A DNA stretch of 64,000 nt from Streptomyces sp. WM6378 (GCF_001279695.1 NZ_LGDD01000350.1:70599-134598), one strand, 5' to 3'; positions 17,018 to 26,242 are shown, counted from the first letter of the stretch. Notes: generated by a model from the sequence alone, not told the origin. Made by a program: numbers and translations.

Positions 17018-18277
17018 TCACCACACCAGGGGAAGTTCCTCCGGCGAGCGGTGGATCATCGTGGGGCGCATGACGACGGGTCTTTCCTCGGCAAGCCGCA
17101 ACCCCGGCAGCCGCGAGGTCAGCAGTTCCAGGGTGACCCGGAGCTGTTCGCGGGCCAGCGCGGAGCCCGGGCAGCCGTGCACGCCGTACCCGAAGGCGAG
17201 GTGGCGCGCGGGTGGGCGGGTGATGTCGAAGACGTCGGGGCGTTCGTGGCGGCTCGGGTCGCGGTTGGCGGATCCGTACGCCACGAACACCACGGCCCCG
17301 ACGGGGAGTTCGGTGCCGGACAGCACGACCGGGCGGGTGGTGATGCGGCGGAAGCCCTGGATCGGGCTGTCGTAGCGGGCGGCCTCCTCGACGGCGGCCG
17401 GGATCAACTCCGGCTTCTGGCACAGGAGTTCCCACTGCGTGGGGTGGTGCATCAGGTGCAGCAGCGTCGAGCCGATCAGGGCGCTCGTGGTGAGGTGCCC
17501 GGCGAGCAGGAAGTTCTGCAGGTGGGCGACCATCTCGTGGCGCTCGTCGAGCGTGAGCTCGGTGGCGGGCGAGTCGCCGCCCGGCGCGAGCGCGCTGATC
17601 AGCGTGGTGCACAGGTCGTCCTGGGGGTGGGCGTGCCGTTCCCGTACGTAGGTGTCGAGGAGGTGCTGCATCTCGACCACGTCGCGGGCCGCAGCGAGCT
17701 GGTCCTCCTCCGGCAGGGGCCGGAAGAGGAGCTGCTCGGCGCGGTAGCCGCCGTGCACGGCGAGCGGCACGTCCGCCTCGTCGAGCCCTATCAGACGCCC
17801 GATCACCTGGCCGGGCAGTTTGAGCGCGTACTCCGCCATGAGGTCGGCCGAGCCGTGGCCGGCGAAGGCGTCGATCAGCGCGGTCGCGCGGTCCACCGCG
17901 TAGGGCACGACCGCGGCGACGCGGGAGGAGGTGAGGCCGTGCACGATCGGGGCGCGCAGCCGCTGGTGGAGGGCTCCGTCGGAGCTGACCACGACGGGGC
18001 GGCCGCCGAATCCCCGGCCCATCTCGGCGAGCACCGTGGGCCCCGGCAGGACGTCGGGGCGCAGGGCGTTGGCGGAGGAGAACGCCTCGGGGCGGCGCAG
18101 GACTTCGCGTACGTCCGCGTCCCGGGCCACCAGCCAGGCGTCGAGCTCCGGCACGAAGGTCAGGCCCTCGGCGTGCCGGGCCCGCGCATAGTGCGGATAG
18201 GGGTCGCGCTGCAGCGCGTCGAGCCGAGCGTGCTCATGCCTGTCCACAGGCCCATCGTCTACGACGTCCGGCCACAT
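17018..18277 (-). CDS. Cytochrome P450 with altered I-helix
   Basis: A 419-residue bacterial P450. The heme loop FGYGVHGCPGSALAR and the K-helix EEAARYD are intact. The I-helix motif reads AGHLTT: the acidic residue normally preceding the Thr pair (AGxE/DTT) is Leu, which usually weakens proton delivery and may indicate peroxygenase-like or specialised chemistry. Neither the ATG at 18277 nor a GTG 33 bp inside has a clear ribosome site. The gene sits alone between the lut operon and a sugar aldolase gene. No ferredoxin is nearby and the substrate is unknown. Confidence 0.88.
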   Translation of the reverse strand: MWPDVVDDGPVDRHEHARLDALQRDPYPHYARARHAEGLTFVPELDAWLVARDADVREVLRRPEAFSSANALRPDVLPGPTVLAEMGRGFGGRPVVVSSDGALHQRLRAPIVHGLTSSRVAAVVPYAVDRATALIDAFAGHGSADLMAEYALKLPGQVIGRLIGLDEADVPLAVHGGYRAEQLLFRPLPEEDQLAAARDVVEMQHLLDTYVRERHAHPQDDLCTTLISALAPGGDSPATELTLDERHEMVAHLQNFLLAGHLTTSALIGSTLLHLMHHPTQWELLCQKPELIPAAVEEAARYDSPIQGFRRITTRPVVLSGTELPVGAVVFVAYGSANRDPSRHERPDVFDITRPPARHLAFGYGVHGCPGSALAREQLRVTLELLTSRLPGLRLAEERPVVMRPTMIHRSPEELPLVW

Positions 18278-18356
18278 CGGAAGAGCGCCGTACGGGCAGA
18301 ACGCGGCGCTTTCGCCGCCGGGGCCCCGCTGGGGCCCGGCGGCGGGCGCGTGCGCC

Positions 18357-19214
18357 TCAGGCGATCCGGTCGAGCACCCCGATGAGGCGGGTGACGGTCG
18401 CGGCCATCGCCTGGCGGCCGACCGTCAGGTAGGTGCGGGCGTCCACCGCTTCGGGGTGGGCGGCGAGGTAGGAGCGGATGGCGTCGGTCATGGCGATGTT
18501 CAGCGCGGTGCCGATGTTGACCTTGGCGATGCCGCCGGCCACGGCGGCCGACAGCGCGTCGTCCGGTACGCCGGAGGAGCCGTGCAGGACGAGCGGGACC
18601 CGCAGCGCGTCGTCGAGCCTGGCGAGGAGGGCGTGGTCCAGTTCGGCGGTGCGCGAGGTCATGGCGTGGGTGCTGCCGATGGCCACGGCGAGCGCGTCGA
18701 CGCCCGACTCGGCGACGAACTGCCGCGCCTCGTCGGGGTCGGTGCGCGCGCCGGGCGCGTGCGCGTCAAGGGGCGCCTTGCCGTCCTTGCCGCCGACCTC
18801 CCCCAACTCGGCCTCGATCCACAGCCCTTGGGTGTGCGCCCAATCAGCGGCCGCCCTGGTGGCGGCCAGGTTGTCCTCGTACGGCAGGTGGGCCGCGTCG
18901 TACATGGCGGAGCTGAAGCCGGCGTCGGCGGCCTGGCGCAGGAGTTCGTCCTGCTTGACGTGGTCGAGGTGGAGCGCGACCGGTACGGAGGCGGCTTCGG
19001 CGGCCGCGGCGGCGGCGCGGGCGAGCGGCAGGACCCGGCCGTAGCGGAACTTGACCACGTTCTCGCTGACTTGGAGGACGACCGGCGACTTGGCCGCCTC
19101 GGCGCCCGCGATGACCGCCTCGGCATGTTCCAGCGTGATGATGTTGAAGGCCGCGACGGCGCGGCGTTTGGCGGCGGCCTCGGCGACGAGTGTGCCGGTC
19201 CGGGCGAGTGGCAT
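18357..19214 (-). CDS. Class II fructose/tagatose-bisphosphate aldolase family protein
   Basis: A 285-residue zinc-dependent aldolase of the GatY/KbaY/Fba type that cleaves a ketose bisphosphate into dihydroxyacetone phosphate and an aldehyde. Zinc and catalytic segments visible: ALHLDHV (Asp and first His), IGSTHAM (second His) and VLHGSSGVPDD (third His). It lies 69 bp downstream of a SIS-domain AgaS-like gene, divergent from a DeoR regulator, a layout typical of amino-sugar or galactitol-type catabolic loci. Which sugar is used cannot be told. Confidence 0.88.
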   Translation of the reverse strand: MPLARTGTLVAEAAAKRRAVAAFNIITLEHAEAVIAGAEAAKSPVVLQVSENVVKFRYGRVLPLARAAAAAAEAASVPVALHLDHVKQDELLRQAADAGFSSAMYDAAHLPYEDNLAATRAAADWAHTQGLWIEAELGEVGGKDGKAPLDAHAPGARTDPDEARQFVAESGVDALAVAIGSTHAMTSRTAELDHALLARLDDALRVPLVLHGSSGVPDDALSAAVAGGIAKVNIGTALNIAMTDAIRSYLAAHPEAVDARTYLTVGRQAMAATVTRLIGVLDRIA

Positions 19215-19283
19215 CAGTGCTTCCCCTTCACCTGTGTCACGCAGTTGGGTGTCGCAGCGTTCGGTCTCACGTCTCGCGCCCGC

Positions 19284-20168
19284 TCACGCGCCGTCGAGGA
19301 TGACCGAGCGGGTGAGGTGGCGCGGCCGGTCCGGGTCGAGTCCGCGGGCGGCCGCGACGGCGACGGCGAGGCGCTGGGCGCGGACGAGTTCGGCGAGCGG
19401 GTCGAGGCGGCCCTCGATCCACAGCGCACCGGTCGCGGCCACCTGCTCGGCCAGTCCTTCGGGGGCTTCGCCGAACATCCAGGTGGCGGTCGTGGTGGTG
19501 GAGATGCTGATGGGGCCGTGGCGGTACTCCATCGCCGGGTAGGCCTCGGTCCAGGACAGCGACGCCTCGCGCATCTTGAGGGCGGCTTCCTGGGCGAGGC
19601 CGTTGGTCCAGCCACGGCCGAGGAAGCTGAACTGGGTTGATTCCACGAGGCCTTCGGGCAGCGGCTCGGCGAGCGCGGTGCGGGCGTCGGCGACGGCCTG
19701 CTCGGTGTGCAGCCCGAGGTGGGCGCGGAGCAGCGTGAACGCTGTGGTGGCGAAGCGGGTCTGGACGACCGACTCCTCGTCCGCGAAGTCGAGCACCACG
19801 ATGTCGTCGGCGGCCCGCATCACCGGCGTGGCGGGGTCGGCCGTGACGGCGGTGGTACGGGTCCGGCCGCGCACCTGCGCGAGGAGGTCGAGCACCTCCG
19901 TGGTGGTACCGGAGCGGGTCAGCGCGACGACCCGGTCATAGGCGCGCGAGGCGGGGAATTCGGAGGCGGCGAAGGCGTCGGTCTCGCCGAGGCCCGCGCT
20001 CTCGCGGAGCGCGGCGACGGCCTGCGCCATGAAGAAGGAGGTGCCGCAACCGACGACGGCGACGCGCTCGCCGGGGGCCGGCAGGGCGTCCTTGTGCTGG
20101 AGGGCCAGTTCGGCCGCCCGCTTCCAGCATTCGGGCTGACTGCTCAGTTCGTTCGCGACATGGCTCAT
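19284..20168 (-). CDS. SIS-domain aldose-ketose isomerase/deaminase (AgaS-like)
   Basis: A 294-residue protein with two SIS domains: the GCGTSFFMAQA phosphate loop near residue 40, a SRSGTTTE-type loop near 90 (written TRSGTTTE), and FLGRGWTNGLAQEAALKMREAS in the second half with the family's catalytic EAALKxxE. AgaS/GlmS-type proteins isomerise or deaminate amino-sugar phosphates. GGGAG precedes the ATG at 20168. The first open codons further upstream lack a site. It is the first gene of an operon with the aldolase, controlled in all likelihood by the divergent DeoR regulator. Confidence 0.85.
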   Translation of the reverse strand: MSHVANELSSQPECWKRAAELALQHKDALPAPGERVAVVGCGTSFFMAQAVAALRESAGLGETDAFAASEFPASRAYDRVVALTRSGTTTEVLDLLAQVRGRTRTTAVTADPATPVMRAADDIVVLDFADEESVVQTRFATTAFTLLRAHLGLHTEQAVADARTALAEPLPEGLVESTQFSFLGRGWTNGLAQEAALKMREASLSWTEAYPAMEYRHGPISISTTTTATWMFGEAPEGLAEQVAATGALWIEGRLDPLAELVRAQRLAVAVAAARGLDPDRPRHLTRSVILDGA

Positions 20169-20219
20169 GCCGGGCTCCCACCCTCTGAAATCTGACACTC
20201 TCTGGATCTGACGCGCCAC

Positions 20220-20267
20220 ATGCTTGTTTCTGCAAAATATAGCTCGATTTCGAGCACGATCAAGCAT
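20220..20267. promoter_or_regulatory. Operator candidate in DeoR/agaS divergent promoter
   Basis: A perfect palindrome, GCTCGA-TT-TCGAGC at 20242-20255, lies inside a wider inverted repeat ATGCTTG (20220-20226) / CAAGCAT (20261-20267). It sits in the only spacer between the DeoR gene and the operon it probably represses. Confidence 0.6.
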
Positions 20268-20325
20268 CGGGCCGTGCGCTAAGGTCATTACGTACGGTTA
20301 CCGGTACGAAGAATGGAGGGCGCGG

Positions 20326-21105
20326 ATGTCTCGCGATGCCCGCTGGCAGGCGCTCCTCGAACTGCTCGTGGAACAGGGCCGCCTGGACGTCGACGAGGCG
20401 GCGACCGCCCTCGGGGTCTCGGCCGCGACGATCCGCCGCGACTTCGACCAGCTCGCCGAGCAGCAGATGCTGGTGCGCACCCGGGGCGGCGCGCTCGTCC
20501 ACGGCGTCTCCTACGAGCTGCCCCTGCGTTACAAGACGGCGCGCCAGGCCTCGGAGAAGCAGCGCATCGCGAAGGCGGTGGCGGATCTGGTCTCCCCGGG
20601 CGAGGCGGTCGGCCTGACCGGCGGCACCACGACGACGGAGGTCGCCCGCGCGCTGGCCGTGCGGCCCGAACTGGCCACCGGATCACCGGCGTTGACGATT
20701 GTCACGAACGCGCTCAACATCGCCAACGAGCTGGCGGTGCGGCCTCAGTTCAAGATCGTGGTGACCGGCGGGGTGGCCCGTCCGCAGTCGTACGAGCTCA
20801 CGGGGCCCCTCGCGGGCGGGGTGCTGAACCAGATCACGATGGATGTGGCGGTGCTCGGCGTCGGCGCCTTCGACGTGGCGCACGGGGCCTCGGCGCACGA
20901 CGAGGACGAGGCCGGCATCAACCGGCTGCTGTGCGAGCGGGCTCAGCGGGTCGTCGTGGCCGCGGACTCGACGAAGCTGGGCAAGCGGACGTTCGCCCGG
21001 ATCTGCGCGACGTCCCAGGTGGGCACGCTGGTGACGGACACGGCGGTCTCGGAGGAGATGGTGGCCGAGTTCACCGAGGCCGGGGTGACGGTGCTCGCGG
21101 TCTGA
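20326..21105 (+). CDS. DeoR/GlpR-family transcriptional regulator
   Basis: A 259-residue sugar-responsive repressor. The N-terminal winged helix holds the family motif (VDEAATALGVSAATIRRDF, followed by LVRTRGGAL). The C-terminal sensor domain holds the phosphosugar site GLTGGTTTTE and a VADSTK-type VVAADSTKLGKRTF end. The start ATG is behind GGAGGG. It is divergent from the AgaS-like/aldolase operon, which it presumably controls in response to a sugar phosphate through the palindrome at 20242-20255. Confidence 0.9.
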   Translation: MSRDARWQALLELLVEQGRLDVDEAATALGVSAATIRRDFDQLAEQQMLVRTRGGALVHGVSYELPLRYKTARQASEKQRIAKAVADLVSPGEAVGLTGGTTTTEVARALAVRPELATGSPALTIVTNALNIANELAVRPQFKIVVTGGVARPQSYELTGPLAGGVLNQITMDVAVLGVGAFDVAHGASAHDEDEAGINRLLCERAQRVVVAADSTKLGKRTFARICATSQVGTLVTDTAVSEEMVAEFTEAGVTVLAV

Positions 21106-21174
21106 GCGGGGAGGGGCGGCAGCCCCTCCCGGAGCACCTCCAACTGGCGTGCGAAAGCGCCGAGTTGGGCCCGG

Positions 21175-21774
21175 TCAGCCGATCCGCAGCGCCGGGAGGA
21201 TGACCGACTCAAGGAGTCCCGGCAGCGTGTCCTCGCCGCGGAAGCGGTCCTCGAAGAGGCGCTCGACGCGCAGCATGCCCATGATCATGGGGGCGACGTA
21301 CCCGATCGCCGGGTTGTCCGCCGCCACCTCCCCGCGCTCGACGCCGCGCCGGAGCATCGCGTCGAGGGCGGCGATCTCGGGGTTCAGGACGGTCTCGCGC
21401 AGGGCTTCGCGCAGGTCCGGGTGCTTGATGTAGGCCTGGCCGACGGCTTCCATGAGCGCGGTGTCTGGGCCTTCGCGCCGGCCGACCGCCCGGGCCGCCT
21501 CGCGCAGGTCCCCGGCGAGGGTGCCGGTGTCGATGCCGGTGAAGAACGAGCAGCGGTTCCTGCCCAGCGCGGCGGTGACGAGCAGCGACTTGCTCTTCCA
21601 CTGCCGGTACAGGGTGGCCTTGCCGCACTTGGTGCGCGCGGCCACGCCCTCCATCGTGACGGAGTCGTAGCCGCCCTCTCTGAGCAGGTCGAGCACCGCG
21701 TCGTACAGCTCCAGCTCGCGCTCGGGGCTGATCTTGCTGCGGCGGGCAGCGGCCGTGGCGGCCTGCGTCGACAT
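21175..21774 (-). CDS. TetR/AcrR-family transcriptional regulator
   Basis: A 199-residue TetR-type repressor. The helix-turn-helix occupies residues 20-60 (GGYDSVTMEGVAARTKCGKATLYRQW in the family pattern, ending KSKSLLV). The C-terminal ligand domain is divergent. The start is the ATG ending at 21774, with GGAGGGAACG before it. It diverges from the PAP2/DMT membrane-protein pair, and a perfect palindrome fills the spacer, so it most likely represses that pair and itself. The ligand is unknown. Confidence 0.9.
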   Translation of the reverse strand: MSTQAATAAARRSKISPERELELYDAVLDLLREGGYDSVTMEGVAARTKCGKATLYRQWKSKSLLVTAALGRNRCSFFTGIDTGTLAGDLREAARAVGRREGPDTALMEAVGQAYIKHPDLREALRETVLNPEIAALDAMLRRGVERGEVAADNPAIGYVAPMIMGMLRVERLFEDRFRGEDTLPGLLESVILPALRIG

Positions 21775-21834
21775 CGTTCCCTCCGGAGAAAAACAAGGGG
21801 TGCTCCTGCACGTACGAGAGTAGGCTCCGCTCAA

Positions 21835-21870
21835 TCGAGACGCAAACGTATCGAGACGTTTGCGTCTCGA
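21835..21870. promoter_or_regulatory. Perfect TetR-type operator palindrome
   Basis: TCGAGACGCAAACGT at 21835-21849 and its exact complement at 21856-21870 with a 6-bp ATCGAG centre. It lies between the tetR gene and the PAP2 gene; such long perfect dyads are typical TetR targets. Confidence 0.82.
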
Positions 21871-21945
21871 TGAGTTTCGATCTAGCCTTCCTACGTTTGC
21901 TTGTGTTTTTTCCACGTATCGATCCAGGTTCAAAGGGGCCGGAGA

Positions 21946-22836
21946 ATGTTTGCCGGTATAACCACGGGGACGCGTCGCCAGACCCGTCCCGCCGGACCGG
22001 AGACGACCGCTTCCCGGCCGCCCCTGGTACGCGAGCTGCTGCTCGTGACCGCGCTCTTCCTCGTGTACAAGTTCGGCCGCCAGCTGGCCAACGGACACGA
22101 GGCGAGTGCCTTCGACAACGCCGACCGCGTCTGGAGCTGGGAGCGCGCGCTGCACCTGCCCGGCGAGGGCTCCGTGCAGCATCTGCTGCTGCACGGCGAC
22201 ACCCTCGTCAAGGCCGCGAACACCTTCTACGCGACGGTGCACTTCCCGGCCACGGTGGCCTTCCTGGTCTACCTGTACCTGCGCCGCCCGGGCCACTACC
22301 TGTGGTCGCGCCGGGTGCTCGCGGGGCTCACGGCCGCCGCCCTGGTCCTGCACATCACGGTCCCGCTCGCCCCGCCGCGCATGCTCACCACGGCCGGACT
22401 CGTCGACACCGCACAGGTCTACGGGCCCTCCGTGTACGCCGCGACGCCGGACAACGACGCCATGGCGAACCAGTTCGCGGCGATGCCCTCGCTGCACTTC
22501 GGCTGGGCGCTGATGGTCGCGATCGGGCTGATCATGGCGACCCGGAGCCGCTGGCGCTGGCTGTGGCTGCTGCACCCGGCGCTCACCCTGTTCGTGGTCG
22601 TCGGCACCGCGAACCACTACTGGCTGGACGCGATCGTGGCCACCGTGCTGCTGGGGGCGGTGCTGTACTTCGTGCCGTCGCCGAAGCGGCCCGCAAGGTT
22701 GCCTGCGGCATCCAAGGCGGGCCGGCAGGCGCCCGCCTCGGAGCAGGCATCCGGGGCTCCGCAGACCCCCGCCCCTCAGCCCGCTCTCGCGTCCCAGCAG
22801 GCACCCTCGCCCCAGCTCTCCGAGGCCGCGCTATGA
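21946..22836 (+). CDS. PAP2-superfamily membrane phosphatase/inositol-phosphotransferase-like
   Basis: A 296-residue integral membrane protein of the PAP2_3 (Aur1/Ipt1-like) type. Several hydrophobic helices are visible, with the catalytic histidine motifs MPSLHFGWA (about residue 184) and TANHYWLDA (about 221), then an Ala/Pro/Gln-rich C-terminal tail of about 50 residues. The family removes or transfers phosphate head groups on lipids at the membrane. The stop overlaps the next gene's ATG by 4 bp, so the two are cotranslated. Control by the divergent TetR is likely. The substrate is unknown. Confidence 0.85.
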   Translation: MFAGITTGTRRQTRPAGPETTASRPPLVRELLLVTALFLVYKFGRQLANGHEASAFDNADRVWSWERALHLPGEGSVQHLLLHGDTLVKAANTFYATVHFPATVAFLVYLYLRRPGHYLWSRRVLAGLTAAALVLHITVPLAPPRMLTTAGLVDTAQVYGPSVYAATPDNDAMANQFAAMPSLHFGWALMVAIGLIMATRSRWRWLWLLHPALTLFVVVGTANHYWLDAIVATVLLGAVLYFVPSPKRPARLPAASKAGRQAPASEQASGAPQTPAPQPALASQQAPSPQLSEAAL

Positions 22837-23747
22837 ACGAATCCGCGCTGCTCGCCATCCTGCTCTCGCTCGCCTCGGCCGCCGGCTACGCGCTGGCCGC
22901 CGTCGGCCAGTCCCGGCTCGCCGCTCAAGGCGGCGGCGGCCTCGGGCAGTTGCTCACCCGGCCCCTGTGGTGGTGGGCGGTCGGCCTCAATGTGGCCGGC
23001 GCCCTCATGCACGTGGCCGCGCTCCACTACGGCCCGCTCACCCTGGTCCAGCCGCTCGGCGCACTCACCCTGGTCGCCGCGCTGCCGCTCTCCGCGTACT
23101 ACGAGCGGCGGCGCGTCACCCGGCGCGAATGGCGCGGCGCGGCGTGGACGCTGGCCGGGCTCACCGGCCTGATCGCGGTCACCGGTCCCGCGAGCCCCGG
23201 CGACGCGCTCAGCCTGCGCGAGGCGCTCGCCATCGCCGCGGCCACCGCGCTGCTGCTCGCCTTCCTCGTCCGGGCCGGGGCGCACTCCGCACGCGGCGGC
23301 GGCCTCGGCCATGCCACCGCGTCCGGCGCCGCTTCGGGCGTGGCGTCCGCGCTGACCCAGACCGTCACCGCGTCGCTGGCCCGCGAACTGCCCGGGGGCC
23401 CGCTGAACTGGTGGCAGACCGCCCTGATCGCGGTGCTCGTCGCGACGTTCGCGGTCGGCGGGCTGCTGCTCTCGCAGGCCGCCTACCGCGGTGGCCTCGC
23501 CGCCCCGCTGGCCGTCGTGAACCTCGCCAACCCGGCGGCGGCCGCGGTGATCGGGGTCGCGCTGCTCGGCGAGAGCTTCCACGGCGGACCGCTCGGCTGG
23601 CTGGTCGCCGCCGCGTCAGCGGGCGTCGCGGCCCGCGGCGTGCTCATGCTGACCGGCGCGACGCCCGCGGAGCTCCCCGCGCCTGTGCCCGCGCCCCTGC
23701 CCACCGACCTGTCGGCCCCCGAGCCGGCCGTCCGCATCACCGCCTGA
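22833..23747 (+). CDS. DMT/EamA-like multidrug or metabolite transporter
   Basis: A 304-residue protein with about ten hydrophobic segments and the drug/metabolite-transporter pattern: two repeats of five helices, PLTLVQPLGALTLVAALPLSA in the first and APLAVVNLANPAAAAVIGVALLGE in the second, written here as pieces of the family signature. The C-terminal tail is Pro/Ala-rich and cytoplasmic. Coupling to the PAP2 gene (ATGA overlap) suggests a shared role in lipid or envelope handling under the TetR at 21175. The transported compound is unknown. Confidence 0.82.
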   Translation: MNESALLAILLSLASAAGYALAAVGQSRLAAQGGGGLGQLLTRPLWWWAVGLNVAGALMHVAALHYGPLTLVQPLGALTLVAALPLSAYYERRRVTRREWRGAAWTLAGLTGLIAVTGPASPGDALSLREALAIAAATALLLAFLVRAGAHSARGGGLGHATASGAASGVASALTQTVTASLARELPGGPLNWWQTALIAVLVATFAVGGLLLSQAAYRGGLAAPLAVVNLANPAAAAVIGVALLGESFHGGPLGWLVAAASAGVAARGVLMLTGATPAELPAPVPAPLPTDLSAPEPAVRITA

Positions 23748-23758
23748 GGGCACCCGCC

Positions 23759-24868
23759 TCAGACGTCCAGCGTGATCGCGTCCTTGGCGCGCGCCACGGA
23801 TTCCTCGGCGGCCGGACCACCCGGGTTCTCGGTCGCCAGCGCCTGATTGAGCTCCACGAAGGGGCGCAGGCGCGCCTCGTACTCCGCGAAGGCCGCACGG
23901 TGCTCCCCGCCCGTGCGGCCGAGCGCGTCCGCGAGGACGTACGCGCCGACCAGCGCGAGGCCGGTGCCCTGGCCGGAGAGCGGCGAGGCGCAGTACCCGG
24001 CGTCGCCGAGCAGCACGGCCCGCCCGCGCGACCAGTGGTCGAGCCGGATCTGGGCCATGGCGTCGGAGTAGAAGTCGGGCGCCTCCCACAGCGCCTTCAG
24101 GAGCCGTGGCGTCTCCCAGCGCAGCGCGCCCATCCGCTCGGCGACCTCCCGCTTCAGCGCTTCGGAGTCCCGGTTCGCGGGGTCGAAGGGGCCGGACGCG
24201 AAGCCGAAGGTGATCCTCAACTCGCTGTTGTCGCGCACCGGGTAGATCCCGTACCCGGCGTCTCCGTCGCGCTGCCAGAGCTGCCAGTTGTCCAGGCCGA
24301 GGAAGTTCTCCGCGCTGAAGATCGCGAGATGCGTGCCGAGGTGGTGCAGGAAGTCCGCCTCGGGCCCGAAGACGAGCCCGCGCACGGTCGAGTGCAGCCC
24401 GTCGGCCCCGACCACGAGGTCGAACGTACGGGATGTGCCGTGCTCGAAGTCGACGCGGACGCCGTCCTCGTCCTGGTCCAGCGCGGTGATGCGGTCCCCA
24501 TGGATGAACTCGGCCTGCCCATGGGCGAGTTGCTCCAGCATGCCGATGAGGTCCTCGCGCAGCAGCTCGACGTCCCCGCTGTCGAGGCGGCCGCTGCTGA
24601 ACGTGGCCTCGGTGGACCGGTGGAGCTCGTTGCCGTCGGCGTCGAGCACGGACATGCCCCGCATGCGGGTGGCCGCCGCGCGCACCGGGCCGAGCAGTCC
24701 CATCCGCTCCACGACATCCAGCGCCACTCCTCGGATGTCGACCGCCTGGCCGCCCGGCCGAAGCCCCGGGGCACGCTCGACGACGGTCGGCGCGAAGCCG
24801 CCCCGACGCAGCCAGTACGCCAGCGCGCAGCCGGCGACTCCGGCGCCGGAGATGAGGACGGTCTTCAT
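23759..24868 (-). CDS. FAD-dependent monooxygenase (PHBH/TetX-like)
   Basis: A 369-residue class A flavoprotein monooxygenase that uses FAD and NAD(P)H to hydroxylate an aromatic or similar substrate. The dinucleotide loop GAGVAGCALAYWL is at the N-terminus, the DG motif is VVGADGLHSTVR, and the second FAD motif is VLLGDAGYCASPLSGQGTGLA (GD motif, given in part). AAGGAG precedes the ATG ending at 24868. It is divergent from a GntR-TetR hybrid regulator, which suggests induction by its own substrate, perhaps an antibiotic or aromatic compound. Confidence 0.9.
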   Translation of the reverse strand: MKTVLISGAGVAGCALAYWLRRGGFAPTVVERAPGLRPGGQAVDIRGVALDVVERMGLLGPVRAAATRMRGMSVLDADGNELHRSTEATFSSGRLDSGDVELLREDLIGMLEQLAHGQAEFIHGDRITALDQDEDGVRVDFEHGTSRTFDLVVGADGLHSTVRGLVFGPEADFLHHLGTHLAIFSAENFLGLDNWQLWQRDGDAGYGIYPVRDNSELRITFGFASGPFDPANRDSEALKREVAERMGALRWETPRLLKALWEAPDFYSDAMAQIRLDHWSRGRAVLLGDAGYCASPLSGQGTGLALVGAYVLADALGRTGGEHRAAFAEYEARLRPFVELNQALATENPGGPAAEESVARAKDAITLDV

Positions 24869-25094
24869 GGCGAACTCCTTGATGAGCGAGATGAGTAAGA
24901 TGAGCGACGCAAATACGGTGTACGCGAACTGAATGTACGACGTACTCGCACCTCCACCAACCGCCTTTCCCCTCAACTGAGCTAGGACAGAAAGCAGTCC
25001 GGCCCGGCGTTTCGCTGCTAGCCTCTGCACTAGTACAGGCAGCGCGGCCGTCCAAAAGAATTCCGCGGCCGCCGACGGGAAGGACGTACGGGGC

Positions 25095-26042
25095 ATGGCC
25101 GTGCAGAGCGAACCGCCCTACCTGCGGATCGTCGCCGAGATCCGGCGGCGCATCACGAGCGGCGAGCTCGCGCCGGGCGACCGGGTGCCCTCGACCCGGG
25201 GCATCGTCAAGGAGTGGGGAGTCGCGCTCGCCACGGCCACCAAGGTGCTCACCACCCTGCGCCTCGAAGGGTTCGTGGAGACGCTCCCCCGGGTCGGCAC
25301 CGTGGTCAGGGACCGCGCCCCGGTGCCGCCGGCGAAGGTACGCACGAGGCCCGAGCAGGATCTGACGCGCCATCGGATCGTGCGGGCCGCCATGGACATC
25401 GCGGACAGCGAGGGCCTGGCTGCGCTGTCGATGCGCGGGGTGGCGGCCCGGCTCGGGGTCGCCGCGATGTCGCCGTACCGGTATGTCGGCAGCAAGGACG
25501 ACCTGGTGCTCCTGATGGCCGACGCTGCGTTCGGCGAGGCCCGCTATCCGGCCGTGCCGCCGCACGGCTGGCGGGCGCGCCTCGAACTCGGCGGCCGGAC
25601 GCTCTGGTCGCTGTTCCGCGCGCACCCATGGCTGGCTCAACTCACCCCGCTCACCCGGCCGTTGCTGCTTCCCAACCTCATGACGCACGCCGAGTGGGCG
25701 CTGGCCGCGCTCGACGGGCACGGGCTCGACCCGGTCGCCATGATGGACGTGCACGTGCTCCTGTACGGCTATGTGCAGGGGCTCGCGGTCGGCCTTGAGC
25801 AGGAGGCGCAGGCCGCGGCCGCCACCGGGGTGAGCGAGGACGGGTGGATGGAGCAGCAGGCCGCGGCGCTCAACTCCCTTGTGGCGTCCGGGAGATACCC
25901 GGTCTTCAACCGGGTCACGGCGGCGCTTGCGGACGGGTACGAGGTGCGGTTCGACGAGCTCTTCGAGTTCGGGCTCGGCCCGCTGCTCGACGGTTTCGCG
26001 ACCGTCATCGAGGGCGGGCGGCCTGGACCGGCGCCGGGGTGA
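25095..26042 (+). CDS. Hybrid GntR-TetR transcriptional regulator
   Basis: A 315-residue regulator with two DNA-binding modules. Residues 1-75 are a GntR winged helix ([22 protein letters not shown], then [10 protein letters not shown]), and residues 95-150 are a TetR helix-turn-helix ([25 protein letters not shown], in family register) followed by a TetR_C-type ligand domain. This combination recurs in actinobacteria. It is divergent from the FAD monooxygenase and likely regulates it. The 226-bp spacer contains GATGAG repeats at about 10-bp intervals (24881-24906) and GTAC-rich half sites that could be operators. The ATG at 25095 lacks an obvious ribosome site nearby apart from GGGAAGGACG. 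Confidence 0.85.
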   Translation: MAVQSEPPYLRIVAEIRRRITSGELAPGDRVPSTRGIVKEWGVALATATKVLTTLRLEGFVETLPRVGTVVRDRAPVPPAKVRTRPEQDLTRHRIVRAAMDIADSEGLAALSMRGVAARLGVAAMSPYRYVGSKDDLVLLMADAAFGEARYPAVPPHGWRARLELGGRTLWSLFRAHPWLAQLTPLTRPLLLPNLMTHAEWALAALDGHGLDPVAMMDVHVLLYGYVQGLAVGLEQEAQAAAATGVSEDGWMEQQAAALNSLVASGRYPVFNRVTAALADGYEVRFDELFEFGLGPLLDGFATVIEGGRPGPAPG

Positions 26043-26190
26043 GCCCCTTGGACAGCGGGACCAGCCAGTCGCCGCTGACCCGGGCCTTCTGGGCGAAGCC
26101 GCCGTCGTGCCGCTCGCCGACGCCGTAGCCGTTGAGCACCACCTTGTCGCCGGGCGCGAACGAGGCGTGCCTGGACGACTCTTGCCCCAG
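26040..26190 (-). pseudogene. Remnant of MDR-family (AcuI/YhdH-type) oxidoreductase
   Basis: The minus frame reads [20 protein letters not shown], then [20 protein letters not shown] and LVPLSKGL. This is the conserved N-terminal catalytic segment of acrylyl-CoA reductase-type medium-chain dehydrogenases. Start and everything downstream are missing, so it is a gene relic about 50 residues long left between two functional genes. Confidence 0.6.
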
Positions 26191-26197
26191 GTTCCCC

Positions 26198-26242
26198 TCC
26201 GCGCGCGGAGGGGCCGTACCGGACGGCTCACGGTACGGCCCC
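26198..26242 (-). terminator. Terminator hairpin after GH31 gene
   Basis: GGGGCCGTACCG at 26210-26221 pairs with CGGTACGGCCCC at 26231-26242 (12 bp, 9-nt loop). A second GC palindrome (CCTCCGCGCGCGGAGG) abuts it. It lies about 24 bp after the stop of the minus-strand glucosidase gene. Confidence 0.75.

Noticed and set aside
21870..24898. Long plus-strand frames overlapping PAP2, DMT and FAD monooxygenase genes
   Set aside because: They are alternative frames or antisense of genes with clear family signatures; Arg/Pro-rich composition without domains.
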